Below the pieces are notes generated by a model, which saw nothing but the letters and a program-made list of their open reading frames with translations, did no database searches and was not told where the DNA came from. Shown piece after piece: positions 1 through 6,346 of a stretch of DNA of 11,500 nucleotides (within the stretch, counting starts at the first letter, position 1; every line of letters begins with the position of its first letter). Origin of the DNA: JARLFX01 sp036404255 (GTDB taxonomy: Bacteria > Acidobacteriota > Terriglobia > Terriglobales > Acidobacteriaceae); assembly GCA_036404255.1 (NCBI GenBank), contig DASWOP010000081.1, forward strand, positions 1 through 11,500, read 5' to 3'. Both the position numbers and the translations under genes were made by a program.

Positions 1-992
1 CCCGTTGCGCTCACGCTATAGCGCAGTGTAAACCGTGCCTGCACAGCGCCCATCGTATAGCCCAGGTTCGCCACCGCTGTGCCATCGTGATACTTATCCA
101 GCGGCACGCCATTGGCGATGTCAAACCGCGAGTAGCCCAGAAAATAATCCAGCTTATTGCGCGTGCCGCCCAGCGTCACTTCGTTGCGAACCGAATGAAA
201 ATTGCCGCCGTCGCCGGAGTAATTCAGCACCGGCTTCGCCGTCACGCCCCGCGGAGTCTCAAAGTTCAGCGCACTGGCTCCCGCATCGGCTCCAGAGATC
301 ACCGTCACCGGCCCGCGTGCAACCTCAACCCGCTCCAGCCCCGTTGTAGAAACCGTGCCAAAGTCGAAGATGCCGCCCAGATCGTTCGCCGGCATGCCAT
401 CGAACATCACCTTGTTCGCAGTGGATGGGCCGCCCCTCACAAACAGCGACGTTACGCCACCAATCTGCCCCGTCTGCACCACGTTTACACCCGGCATCAG
501 CCGCAGATCGTCCACGATGCCCACCCGGGTCGTCAGATCATCCCCGTGCACCACATCCAGCGTTCCGGTTAGCTGCGCCTGCGGAGTGGGCACGCCAGTC
601 GCCGTCACCGTAATGTCTTCCGCTACATTTGCCGGCTTCAGCACCAGGTTTTGATTCACTACATCCAGCGATCCCGAGTAAAACTCGGGCGAGAGAGACA
701 TCCCAAAACCCATCCCGATCGCCGACACCACAAAACGGCCGGTCGCGGCAGAGAGCAGCTCATAGCTGCCATCAGCACCGCTCTGTATTGTGGAGACCAC
801 CTTGCCATGCTGCACCAGGTTCACCCGCGCGCCACGTACCGCCGCGCCCAGCCGGTCGGTCACCGTTCCACGCACCACCGCAGCTTGCACACACACAGTC
901 GCGCCCAGCATAAGCAGGCAGAAAGAAATTCGAAGTTGTTTTAAATGAGAAAAAACCGGGAGGCGGCCTTTAAGCCGCAACGATACATGCAT
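1..992 (-). CDS. btuB: TonB-dependent outer-membrane receptor, BtuB-like, likely cobalamin uptake (partial, C-terminus outside window)
   Basis: This is the N-terminal 330 residues of a TonB-dependent transporter; the rest of the beta-barrel lies beyond base 1. Translation shows a basic start and hydrophobic signal segment (about residues 20-38, ending VQA), a carboxypeptidase-regulatory-like domain (about 41-120, beginning RGTVTD), a TonB-box-like DITVTATG (127-133) and a plug domain (about 140-250). Plug hallmarks are LRLMPGVNVVQ, SLFVRGG, FDGMPANDLGG and LERVEVARGPV. The start at 992 is fixed by AGGAG six bases upstream; a second ATG at 988 is out of frame. Substrate: a cobalamin riboswitch lies directly upstream, so vitamin B12 or another corrinoid is the inferred cargo. 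The sequence alone would only support a generic TonB receptor. Such receptors draw energy from TonB-ExbB-ExbD. High confidence in family, good confidence in substrate. Confidence 0.9.
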   Translation of the reverse strand, partial: MHVSLRLKGRLPVFSHLKQLRISFCLLMLGATVCVQAAVVRGTVTDRLGAAVRGARVNLVQHGKVVSTIQSGADGSYELLSAATGRFVVSAIGMGFGMSLSPEFYSGSLDVVNQNLVLKPANVAEDITVTATGVPTPQAQLTGTLDVVHGDDLTTRVGIVDDLRLMPGVNVVQTGQIGGVTSLFVRGGPSTANKVMFDGMPANDLGGIFDFGTVSTTGLERVEVARGPVTVISGADAGASALNFETPRGVTAKPVLNYSGDGGNFHSVRNEVTLGGTRNKLDYFLGYSRFDIANGVPLDKYHDGTAVANLGYTMGAVQARFTLRYSVSAT

Positions 993-997
993 AGTAG

Positions 998-1021
998 CTC
1001 CTGATATCCCCCGCGGGATAT
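998..1021 (-). promoter_or_regulatory. Riboswitch expression platform: hairpin abutting the btuB Shine-Dalgarno
   Basis: On the minus strand a perfect 7-bp stem, ATATCCC / GGGATAT, closes a GCGG loop (1021 to 1004). One base later comes AGGAG (1002 to 998), then the ATG at 992. There is no U-tract, so this is not an intrinsic terminator. GCGGGG (loop plus two stem bases) is complementary to CCCCGC at 1201 to 1196 in the conserved riboswitch core. This fits the known loop-loop contact between the cobalamin aptamer and its regulatory hairpin. The inferred mechanism is translational: ligand binding stabilises the kissing contact and hides the ribosome binding site. Stem and SD are seen directly; the contact is inferred. 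Confidence 0.65.
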
Positions 1022-1029
1022 TGGCTGAT

Positions 1030-1245
1030 GTGGCAGCAGAACCGGTCTCCTGACTTACGCGTCACGTTCCTGGGGAACCGTGTCGCCCGTCATTTCCCAC
1101 CGCACCTTCCCACGATATGGATCGCAGTGGCTTCGGTGTGTGACGGACAAAATCACCTGGCGTCTTACATGCGTCGCAGGCGCGCGCTTACAGTTGCGGG
1201 GCAGTGGCGGAATCTCACCGCGCTTCCCTTACTTCTGTTGCGGTA
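1030..1245 (-). promoter_or_regulatory. Cobalamin (adenosylcobalamin-type) riboswitch
   Basis: Minus-strand reading shows the characteristic conserved blocks in the right order. These are GGGAAGCGCGGTGAGATTCC (1228 to 1209), then GCCACTGCCCCGCAACTG and TAAGCG (1208 to 1185), then a variable arm containing GGGAAGGTG, then the B12 box AGTCAGGAGACCGG (1055 to 1042). Outer strands GCAACAGAA (1241 to 1233) and TTCTGCTGC (1041 to 1033) pair at 8 of 9 positions and close the aptamer. Length is about 210 nt, normal for the family. It lies about 40 nt upstream of the TonB receptor start, in the same orientation, and should lower receptor synthesis when B12 is plentiful. Confidence 0.95.
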
Positions 1246-1326
1246 CAAGGATTGAGTGGCACAGGTGAAACCATCCACCCGCAAAATTCCAGCGCATCAA
1301 ACTAAATTCAACGCCCCGGAGTTTTG

Positions 1327-1332
1327 ATTATA
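1327..1332 (-). promoter_or_regulatory. Candidate -10 box for the riboswitch/btuB transcript
   Basis: The minus strand reads a perfect TATAAT at 1332 to 1327, in GAGTTATAATC. It lies about 80 nt before the first conserved riboswitch block, a sensible place for the transcription start. No good -35 hexamer is visible 16-18 nt further upstream, so the assignment rests on the -10 match and position alone. Confidence 0.35.
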
Positions 1333-1361
1333 ACTCTGCCGGATTTCCACCATCGCTGGCG

Positions 1362-1434
1362 GTCATTCCCACCATGGAATTGTCATTCTGATCATCTATT
1401 TGATTTGTCATTCTGAGCGCAGCGAAGAATCTGC
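1362..1434. repeat. GTCATTC repeat cluster with a GTCATTCTGAGCG...GAAGAATCTGC element
   Basis: The heptamer GTCATTC occurs three times, starting at 1362, 1382 and 1407 (spacings 20 and 25). The last copy is the longest: GTCATTCTGAGCG, then CAGC, then GAAGAATCTGC, with imperfect inverted arms ATTCT / AGAAT. From general familiarity, close variants of this string recur between genes in acidobacterial and some other soil genomes. That recollection cannot be checked here. Within this window only the three partial copies are seen. Confidence 0.5.
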
Positions 1435-1572
1435 TTTGGCTTCTTATCGTTGTCTCTGGGGTAGATGCGGAGTTGAGCCCGCACATTAAACACCGCCACC
1501 AACCCGGGCTTTATCCCCTGAGGTATTCACCTAACTCTCATACATCACAGCTTCATGCGATGTGTTTCACGC

Positions 1573-2541
1573 TCAAACCGTCAGAATGAGCTTCCCCGTC
1601 GTCAACCGTCCCTGCAGATCCTCGTGCGCCCGCCGTGCGTCGGCCAGGGGATAGCTGTGCGCCACCCTCAATTTCAGCTTCTTCTCCGCGATCCATCCCA
1701 GCACCTCGCCGGCCCGCCACTCCAACTCGGTCCGGTCGGCAATGTAGTCCTTCAGTGTAGGACGCGTCACAAACAGCGACCCCATCTGCGAGAGCCGCAT
1801 CACATCAAACGCTGGGACAGCGCCACTCGCTCCGCCAAACAGCGCCATCATGCCGCGTGGCCGCAGCGAAGCCAGAGATCCCTCAAACGTGTCCTTGCCC
1901 ACGCCGTCATACACCACGTGTACGCCCTTGCCCGCGGTCAGCTTCTTCACCTCGGCGGTAAAGTCCGTCCGCGTATATTCGATCACCTCATCCGCGCCTG
2001 CAGCCTGCGAGACCTTCGCCTTGGCCTCGCTTGAAACCGTAGTCAGCACGCGCGCGCCCAGCATCTTCGCCATCTGCGTCAGCAACAGTCCAACACCGCC
2101 GGCCCCTGCATGGATCAGCACATCATCACCCTTACGGATCGCATATGTTGAGCGAGCCAGGTAGTGCGCGGTCATCCCCTGTAGCATGGCAGCAGCCGCT
2201 TCTTCAAAGCTCAACAGCTCCGGAATCGATACCAGCATCTGCGCCGGAACGACCGCCTTCTCCGCATACGAACCCTGCACGCTGCACCAGGCTACGCGCT
2301 GCCCTGCCTGTACACTCTCCACGCCCTCGCCCACCTGCAGCACAATACCTGCGCCCTCCTGTCCCGGGATAAACGGCGTCTTCACCGGATAGCGCCCTTC
2401 GCGGAAGTACACATCGATAAAGTTCACGCCGGACGCCTTGACCTGCACCAGCACATCGCCGGAGAGCAGCACCGGGTCCGCCACATCCCGCAGCACCAGT
2501 TGCTCCGGTCCCCCTGTATGTTGAATCTGAATGGCTTTCAT
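1573..2541 (-). CDS. qor: NADPH:quinone oxidoreductase, zeta-crystallin type
   Basis: A 322-residue member of the zinc-independent MDR family, which reduces quinones with NADPH in the cytosol. The N-terminal catalytic GroES-like fold covers about residues 1-120, with the typical stretches GVNFIDVYFREGRYP (38-52) and PFIPGQEGAG (56-65). The Rossmann part has the dinucleotide-binding AGAGGVG (145-151). The C-terminal half carries the family signature GSLFVTRPTLKDYI and the C-terminal TGKLILTV. The only cysteine in the N-terminal part is C86, so neither catalytic nor structural zinc sites exist, as expected for this subfamily. The start at 2541 (MKAIQIQHTGG) matches family N-termini and has GAGG about 7 bases upstream; an upstream in-frame ATG at 2595 adds 18 unconserved residues. 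It follows the glycosyltransferase gene by 142 bases on the same strand, without obvious functional link. Confidence 0.93.
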   Translation of the reverse strand: MKAIQIQHTGGPEQLVLRDVADPVLLSGDVLVQVKASGVNFIDVYFREGRYPVKTPFIPGQEGAGIVLQVGEGVESVQAGQRVAWCSVQGSYAEKAVVPAQMLVSIPELLSFEEAAAAMLQGMTAHYLARSTYAIRKGDDVLIHAGAGGVGLLLTQMAKMLGARVLTTVSSEAKAKVSQAAGADEVIEYTRTDFTAEVKKLTAGKGVHVVYDGVGKDTFEGSLASLRPRGMMALFGGASGAVPAFDVMRLSQMGSLFVTRPTLKDYIADRTELEWRAGEVLGWIAEKKLKLRVAHSYPLADARRAHEDLQGRLTTGKLILTV

Positions 2542-2683
2542 TATGCCCTCAAACACTGTGATGCATTCAGTTGCACGCACGCTTGCCAACACCATCTAAA
2601 TACCAGCATGTGTTGTGACCACAGCAAATAAATTTTGAATTCATCGCTGGAAGGGAAAGCCAGCTACGATACTTCAGTTCGCT

Positions 2684-3661
2684 CTAGCTATTGTCCGCCA
2701 TGGACTCCACCGTGCGTGCGCGGATAATACGATCCACCGCATACGGTGCGCGGTGCGTGGCCGAATGATAATGCCGCACCTGCAACTCACCCAGCAGACC
2801 GATACCGATCAGCTGAATACCCGCCAGGATCAGCACACCCGCGATCACGACCAGAGGGCTGTGCGCTGCCATCACCGGCTGCCCGGTCAGAACCTTCAGC
2901 GCCAGCAGCCACGCCGCCAGCCCCACGCCACCCATCATGCCCAGCACGCCAAAGCTGCCGAAGAGGTGCAGCGGCCGCGTCATGTACTTCAGCAGAAATC
3001 GAATCGTCATCAGGTCAAAGAACACCCGGAACGTCCGCGAGATGCCATAGTGGCTCTTCCCGTTTTCGCGGTCCCCAATCGTGATTGGGATCTCACAGAT
3101 GCTCGCGCCGTACCAACTGGCCAGTGCAGGGATAAACCGGTGCATCTCGCCATAGAGCGGGATATTGTGAATCACCTCGCGGCGGTATGCCTTGAACGTA
3201 GTGCCGAAATCGTGAATATCCACGCCGCTCAACTTCGCCATCAGCCAGTTCGCGCAGCGCGACGGGAACACCCGCAGCAGACCATCCTGCCGCTCCACGC
3301 GCCACCCGCTCACCACGTCGTAGCCCTCTTCAATCTTCTCCAGAAACGCGGGAATCTCCGCAGGATCATGCTGTAGATCCCCATCCATCGCCAGGATCAC
3401 GTCACCCTCGGCATGATCGAACCCGGCAGCCAGCGCAGAGGTCTGCCCAAAGTTCCGGCGCAGCTTGATGACCAGGACCCTGCTATCGACCGCTGCAATC
3501 TCCTCCAGCAGACGGTAGGTGCGGTCACGCGAGCCGTCGTCCACAAAAACGATCTCGAAGCTCTCACCCACGTGCTCCATCACGCCCTTCAGGCGGTCAT
3601 AGAGCGCCGTCACGCTCTCTTCTTCATTATGAAACGGCACGACAATCGAATACTTCGGCAT
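2684..3661 (-). CDS. GT2-family membrane glycosyltransferase (GtrB/DPM1/ArnC-like)
   Basis: A 325-residue inverting GT2 glycosyltransferase of the type that moves a sugar from a nucleotide donor to a polyprenyl phosphate at the cytoplasmic membrane. The GT-A domain (1-225) begins YSIVVPFHNEEES and has FVDDGS (39-44), the metal-binding MDGDLQHDP (92-100) and the acceptor-side SGVDIHDFGTTFKAYRREV. Two C-terminal membrane helices (about 231-255 and 270-291) fit the GtrB/ArnC architecture. The start at 3661 agrees with family N-termini, but its upstream sequence (TAGAGAT) is a poor ribosome site. The in-frame ATG at 3709 would add 16 residues and is not excluded. It is transcribed divergently from an O-acyltransferase-type gene, which suggests a shared role in surface glycan decoration (inference). 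Sugar and acceptor cannot be told from sequence. Confidence 0.9.
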   Translation of the reverse strand: MPKYSIVVPFHNEEESVTALYDRLKGVMEHVGESFEIVFVDDGSRDRTYRLLEEIAAVDSRVLVIKLRRNFGQTSALAAGFDHAEGDVILAMDGDLQHDPAEIPAFLEKIEEGYDVVSGWRVERQDGLLRVFPSRCANWLMAKLSGVDIHDFGTTFKAYRREVIHNIPLYGEMHRFIPALASWYGASICEIPITIGDRENGKSHYGISRTFRVFFDLMTIRFLLKYMTRPLHLFGSFGVLGMMGGVGLAAWLLALKVLTGQPVMAAHSPLVVIAGVLILAGIQLIGIGLLGELQVRHYHSATHRAPYAVDRIIRARTVESMADNS

Positions 3662-3746
3662 ATCTCTATCGGACGATGAATACCGCAAGAAGTTTCGAGA
3701 AAATTCCATACTTATTTAATTTTAGAGTGTTTTTCAGCTTACGGGC

Positions 3747-3761
3747 GGGGAATAAGTCCCC
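3747..3761. repeat. Short inverted repeat GGGGA-N5-TCCCC before the acyltransferase start
   Basis: GGGGA (3747-3751), ATAAG, TCCCC (3757-3761) form a perfect 5-bp stem with a 5-base loop, two bases before the ATG at 3764. In RNA it would cover the space where a Shine-Dalgarno should be, and no separate one is visible. It may be a protein-binding operator between the divergent genes, a translational hairpin, or chance. Confidence 0.3.
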
Positions 3762-3763
3762 AC

Positions 3764-4903
3764 ATGGTAAATTCAGGCATGTCCACAGAAGAGCTCCTTC
3801 ACGAGGGACTCGTCCCCACAGCTGGCAAACGTATTCGCCGAAGCGGTCTGCATTCTCTTACTGGAATCCGTTTCTTTGCCGCTATTTGGGTCATGGCCTT
3901 TCATTTTGGTGCAGGGTTCTCCGACCGCTCTCATATGCCTTGGCACGTCACGTCCTTTCTGCGGCATGGATATCTTGGCGTCTGTCTCTTTTTCATGCTC
4001 TCCGGCTTCATTCTCTTTTACGCCTACCAGGGCAATCTCAAGACCTCGCGCGATCTTTACAAGTTCTTTGTCGCCCGGCTCGCCCGCATCTATCCTGTCT
4101 ATCTGCTCGCGACTGTTTTGATGGCACTGGCCCTCAGAAGCCTGCCCCATGGGCACGACTGGATGGTCTTTTCCCTGGTTCAGTCCTGGACGCCCGCTGT
4201 ATCCAATAGTGGATATGCCTGGATCATGCAGGCCTGGACGCTCTCCGTAGAGATGTTTTTCTACTGTTGTTTTCCCCTGCTTCTCTTCTTCTTCCGCCGT
4301 AACCGTCCGCCCGCCTTGCTCTGGTCGTTGGCTGCCTGCTTCTTTGTCATTGGCGTTGCCTTGCGTTCGCCCACCATACATGCAGGTGCTGTCCCCGGAT
4401 GGCTCACCAATCACATCCTTCTGCCTGTGATTTGCCTGCCAGAGTTTATCCTCGGAATGTTACTTGGTTCCCTCTTTTTGCAACGGCAGCAGCTTAAGCC
4501 GGAAATCGTAACCAAGGATTGGATCACCGCAGTCGGACTGCTACCCTGGCTGGCCATCATCGCCTCCGGAACAAGCCCCTATCTCGTCTCCGCCGCGGCC
4601 CTCCTCTGTTTCGGATGGGCCATTTATCGTTTGGCCGATGGCCGAGGCTGGCTCACCACCGCGCTCTCCAGCCCACCCCTGCTCCTGCTCGGCGGTGCGA
4701 GCTTTTCTGTCTATCTCTTACAAGGCCCCATGCGCATGCTCGTGCACCTGATCTTTTCCCGGGTACATCACGGTCTTGACGCCGCACTCTTTCCATTCAT
4801 TCTTGTGGGCGTCTGCTGTCTTATCTACCTCTACTACGAAGAGCCAATGCGCGATCACGTCCGCAATCTGCTTACGCGCCGCTCTCCCAAAATAGAAGCC
4901 TGA
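3764..4903 (+). CDS. Acyltransferase 3 family integral membrane O-acyltransferase (OafA-like)
   Basis: A 379-residue polytopic protein of the AT3 family, which transfers acetyl or other short acyl groups onto extracytoplasmic glycans. The diagnostic R-X10-H motif is present in the first membrane helix (R36 and H47, in GIRFFAAIWVMAFHFGA). Other family stretches are GYLGVCLFFMLSGF (69-82), ARLARIYPVYLLA (104-116) and WTLSVEMFFY (158-167), followed by repeated hydrophobic segments to about residue 360, roughly ten helices in all. No C-terminal SGNH domain is present, so this is the stand-alone form. The start is uncertain: 3764 and 3779 (MSTEELLHEG) are both poorly supported by ribosome sites. 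Base use is somewhat more T-rich and lower in GC than the genes at the right end of the window, common for surface-glycan genes. Substrate unknown; it probably modifies O-antigen or exopolysaccharide. Confidence 0.9.
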   Translation: MVNSGMSTEELLHEGLVPTAGKRIRRSGLHSLTGIRFFAAIWVMAFHFGAGFSDRSHMPWHVTSFLRHGYLGVCLFFMLSGFILFYAYQGNLKTSRDLYKFFVARLARIYPVYLLATVLMALALRSLPHGHDWMVFSLVQSWTPAVSNSGYAWIMQAWTLSVEMFFYCCFPLLLFFFRRNRPPALLWSLAACFFVIGVALRSPTIHAGAVPGWLTNHILLPVICLPEFILGMLLGSLFLQRQQLKPEIVTKDWITAVGLLPWLAIIASGTSPYLVSAAALLCFGWAIYRLADGRGWLTTALSSPPLLLLGGASFSVYLLQGPMRMLVHLIFSRVHHGLDAALFPFILVGVCCLIYLYYEEPMRDHVRNLLTRRSPKIEA

Positions 4904-4916
4904 AGTTCACACACAG

Positions 4917-4949
4917 AAAAAGGAGCGCGGAAGACCTCTCCGCGCTCCT
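4917..4949 (-). terminator. Intrinsic terminator for the DUF892 gene
   Basis: An 11-bp perfect stem, AGGAGCGCGGA / TCCGCGCTCCT, surrounds a 7-base loop (4932-4938). Read on the minus strand it is followed at once by TTTTTC (4921 to 4916), the classic terminator form, 24 bases past the DUF892 stop codon. On the plus strand it is followed by CATCATTCATT, so it may also weakly end the convergent acyltransferase transcript. Confidence 0.88.
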
Positions 4950-4972
4950 CATCATTCATTATTTGAATCAAC

Positions 4973-5473
4973 TTAAGCTGCTGCTGCGGACTTTGCCTGC
5001 ACATTAATCTGCTGTGCCAGCTTCGTCAGCTTGGTGTCTGCGCTCTTCTCTTCCTGCAACGTCTCCTGCAGGATCTTTGCGACGTCGTCGCGCCGCAGAA
5101 TCTCTGCATAGGTACGCACCGTGCCGTAGCCCGCCATCTCGTAATGCTCCACACGTTGCGCCGCGGAGATCAGCCCGGCATCCTTCACGTCAGGGTCGGC
5201 ATCTTCCTTGATCATCTCCGAACCTTCCTCCAGCAGACCCTTCATGCCCTTGCAGGTCTTGCCCTTCGGGCTCTTTTCCAGAAGTTCGAATATGTGATCC
5301 AGTCGTCTCACGTGCCCTTCCGTCTCCTGCAGGTGCGAGGCAAAAGCCAGCTTCAGATCCTTGGAGGTTGCCGCCTTCACCATCTTCGGCAATGCCTTGG
5401 TGATCTGCGTCTCCGCGGAGTACAGATCTTTTAGTTCATCGACAAATAAGTCCATCAGGTCTTCGAGCATCAT
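4973..5473 (-). CDS. DUF892 ferritin-like protein (YciE/YciF family)
   Basis: A 166-residue, almost wholly helical protein of the ferritin-like DUF892 family, known in enterobacteria as the stress-associated YciE and YciF. It opens with the typical MLEDLMDLFVDELKDLYSAE. Likely di-metal ligands sit in YSAE (E21), LQETEGH (E50, H54), QRVEHYEM (E109, H110, E112) and QEEKSAD (E141, E142), spaced as in a four-helix bundle. An Ala-rich tail ends the protein. The start at 5473 has GAGGA with a 7-base spacer; a second ATG follows at 5470. The reading frame stays open upstream to 5761 but that part shows no family similarity. It is transcribed alone, with its own terminator. Family role is poorly defined; osmotic, desiccation or oxidative stress responses are usual associations. 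Confidence 0.93.
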   Translation of the reverse strand: MMLEDLMDLFVDELKDLYSAETQITKALPKMVKAATSKDLKLAFASHLQETEGHVRRLDHIFELLEKSPKGKTCKGMKGLLEEGSEMIKEDADPDVKDAGLISAAQRVEHYEMAGYGTVRTYAEILRRDDVAKILQETLQEEKSADTKLTKLAQQINVQAKSAAAA

Positions 5474-5675
5474 GGGATTTTCCTCGGTTCTGAATTTGTG
5501 CCCGGCGACTCGCCCAATCCTTCCCGGCCACGAGTACCTGTGATGCACGCCTCTCCGAGAAGGCTGCCTCCCTTTTTCAGGTGTACATGCACCCGGTTTC
5601 CTATAGCTTTCATGTGTAGCTAACTCGATTCCTGCCAGTGTTTTCACGTAGACAGGCCTCTTCTTTCCCGCAATC

Positions 5676-6245
5676 ATGTCTAGGATGCATGCAGAACTGC
5701 CGTATCGCGAGGTTGTCAACGCTCCGCCTCCCGAGAGCGCAGTCCATACGCCTGCCCACACCCACGCTGACGCAGTGGAACGCAGAAAGCGCCTCCACCA
5801 TCACATCATCGACAATGTAAAGCAGTATGTGGCCCTTGTCATCGTAGCCCTGGCTATCTCCATCATCGTCCCGCTGGCCGTGCACTTCTACCGTAAGCAC
5901 ATCGCTGCATCCACCACGACGACTACGACCACATCCGCGGCTAACAACACCACCACAACAACCACCACTGCCCCCGCCAGCGTCGATCAGGTCGTTCAAG
6001 ACCCTGCAGGCTCCATGGCGCGCACCCTCATCTCCACCGGCGATACGGAAAATGATGACAGCAGTGGCAACGAGAATCCCCAGCGCCACCAGGTCTTCGC
6101 CGGCAAAGGCCGCTACCAGCTCTACCGCCAGGGCAACCTCACCTGGAGGCTCGACACCGACAGTGGCCACACCTGCATCCTCTTCGCTACGAATGAGGAG
6201 TGGCGTAACCCGCGCGTATCCAGCCACGGCTGCGCCAACGAATAG
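5676..6245 (+). CDS. Membrane-anchored protein with Thr-rich stalk and C-terminal two-cysteine 49-residue domain (copy 1)
   Basis: I do not recognise a named family. The 189-residue protein has a cytoplasmic-type N-terminus (1-50, His- and charge-rich), one membrane helix (about 51-70, YVALVIVALAISIIVPLAVH) and a following FYRKH. A low-complexity linker with two runs of seven threonines covers 80-98. A compact domain of 49 residues (141-189) carries the core GRYQLYRQGNLTWRLDTDSG, two cysteines (C167, C186) and a conserved EEWR. The same domain ends the next gene, with 41 of 49 residues identical. The short core resembles motifs where a WRLDTDSG-like strand-turn-strand presents a value, but I assign no function. 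The start at 5676 has no clear Shine-Dalgarno; ATG at 5685 is an alternative. It is divergent from the DUF892 gene. Confidence 0.75.
   Translation: MSRMHAELPYREVVNAPPPESAVHTPAHTHADAVERRKRLHHHIIDNVKQYVALVIVALAISIIVPLAVHFYRKHIAASTTTTTTTSAANNTTTTTTTAPASVDQVVQDPAGSMARTLISTGDTENDDSSGNENPQRHQVFAGKGRYQLYRQGNLTWRLDTDSGHTCILFATNEEWRNPRVSSHGCANE
6096..6245 (+). repeat. Duplicated 150-bp segment encoding the 49-residue domain, copy 1
   Basis: This segment, including the stop codon, is the same length as the one at 6623-6772 and closely similar at the DNA level. Both retain, for example, CTCTACCGCCAGGGCAA and CACCTGCATCCTCTTCGC. At protein level 41 of 49 residues match, and the segment ends exactly at each gene's 3' end. 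The upstream parts of the two genes do not align. Confidence 0.85.
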
Positions 6246-6346
6246 CCGCCGATGTTCTCTCTTTGAGTCATGGGCATATTGCTTCCACTACGATAGGACT
6301 GACGGGATAGAATCGCCGTGATGGCTGAAAGGGAGGTTCCTGCAAT

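Larger units (their letters stand above)
1246..1572. other. Intergenic region between riboswitch and qor
   Basis: No coding sequence is supported in these 327 bases. It holds the candidate -10 box (1327-1332), a cluster of GTCATTC repeats (1362-1434), and a small stem-loop TGCGG/CCGCA near 1466-1483. At 1542-1563 a second stem-loop, ACATCACA / TGCGATGT with one G-U pair and a 6-base loop, begins 10 bases past the qor stop codon on its transcript side. That second hairpin could mark the qor transcript end, but no U-tract follows it, so I do not call it a terminator. Confidence 0.6.

Noticed and set aside
87..572. 161-residue plus-strand open frame
   Set aside because: Antisense to the TonB receptor plug; no ribosome site or protein-like features.
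2753..3376. 207-residue plus-strand open frame
   Set aside because: It lies entirely antisense to the glycosyltransferase with its DDGS and DGD motifs; His/Arg/Gln-rich and without recognisable domain.
3773..4414. 213-residue minus-strand open frame
   Set aside because: Antisense to the AT3 acyltransferase; charged low-hydrophobicity composition mirrors membrane-helix codons on the other strand.
5585..5600. GGTG-N6-CACC imperfect palindrome and a GGAAAC upstream of the DUF892 gene, considered as a regulator site or ECF promoter
   Set aside because: The centre is not symmetric and no matching -10 element lies at the spacing needed, so the evidence is too thin.
5474..5761. N-terminal extension of the DUF892 protein
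   Set aside because: The frame is open, but the family start MLEDLMDLF with a good Shine-Dalgarno lies at 5473 and the extension has no conserved or protein-like content.
5610..6227. 205-residue minus-strand open frame with Cys/Gly runs
   Set aside because: Shadow of the copy 1 membrane protein; the Gly/Ser/Arg/Cys-rich stretch is the antisense of the poly-Thr stalk.
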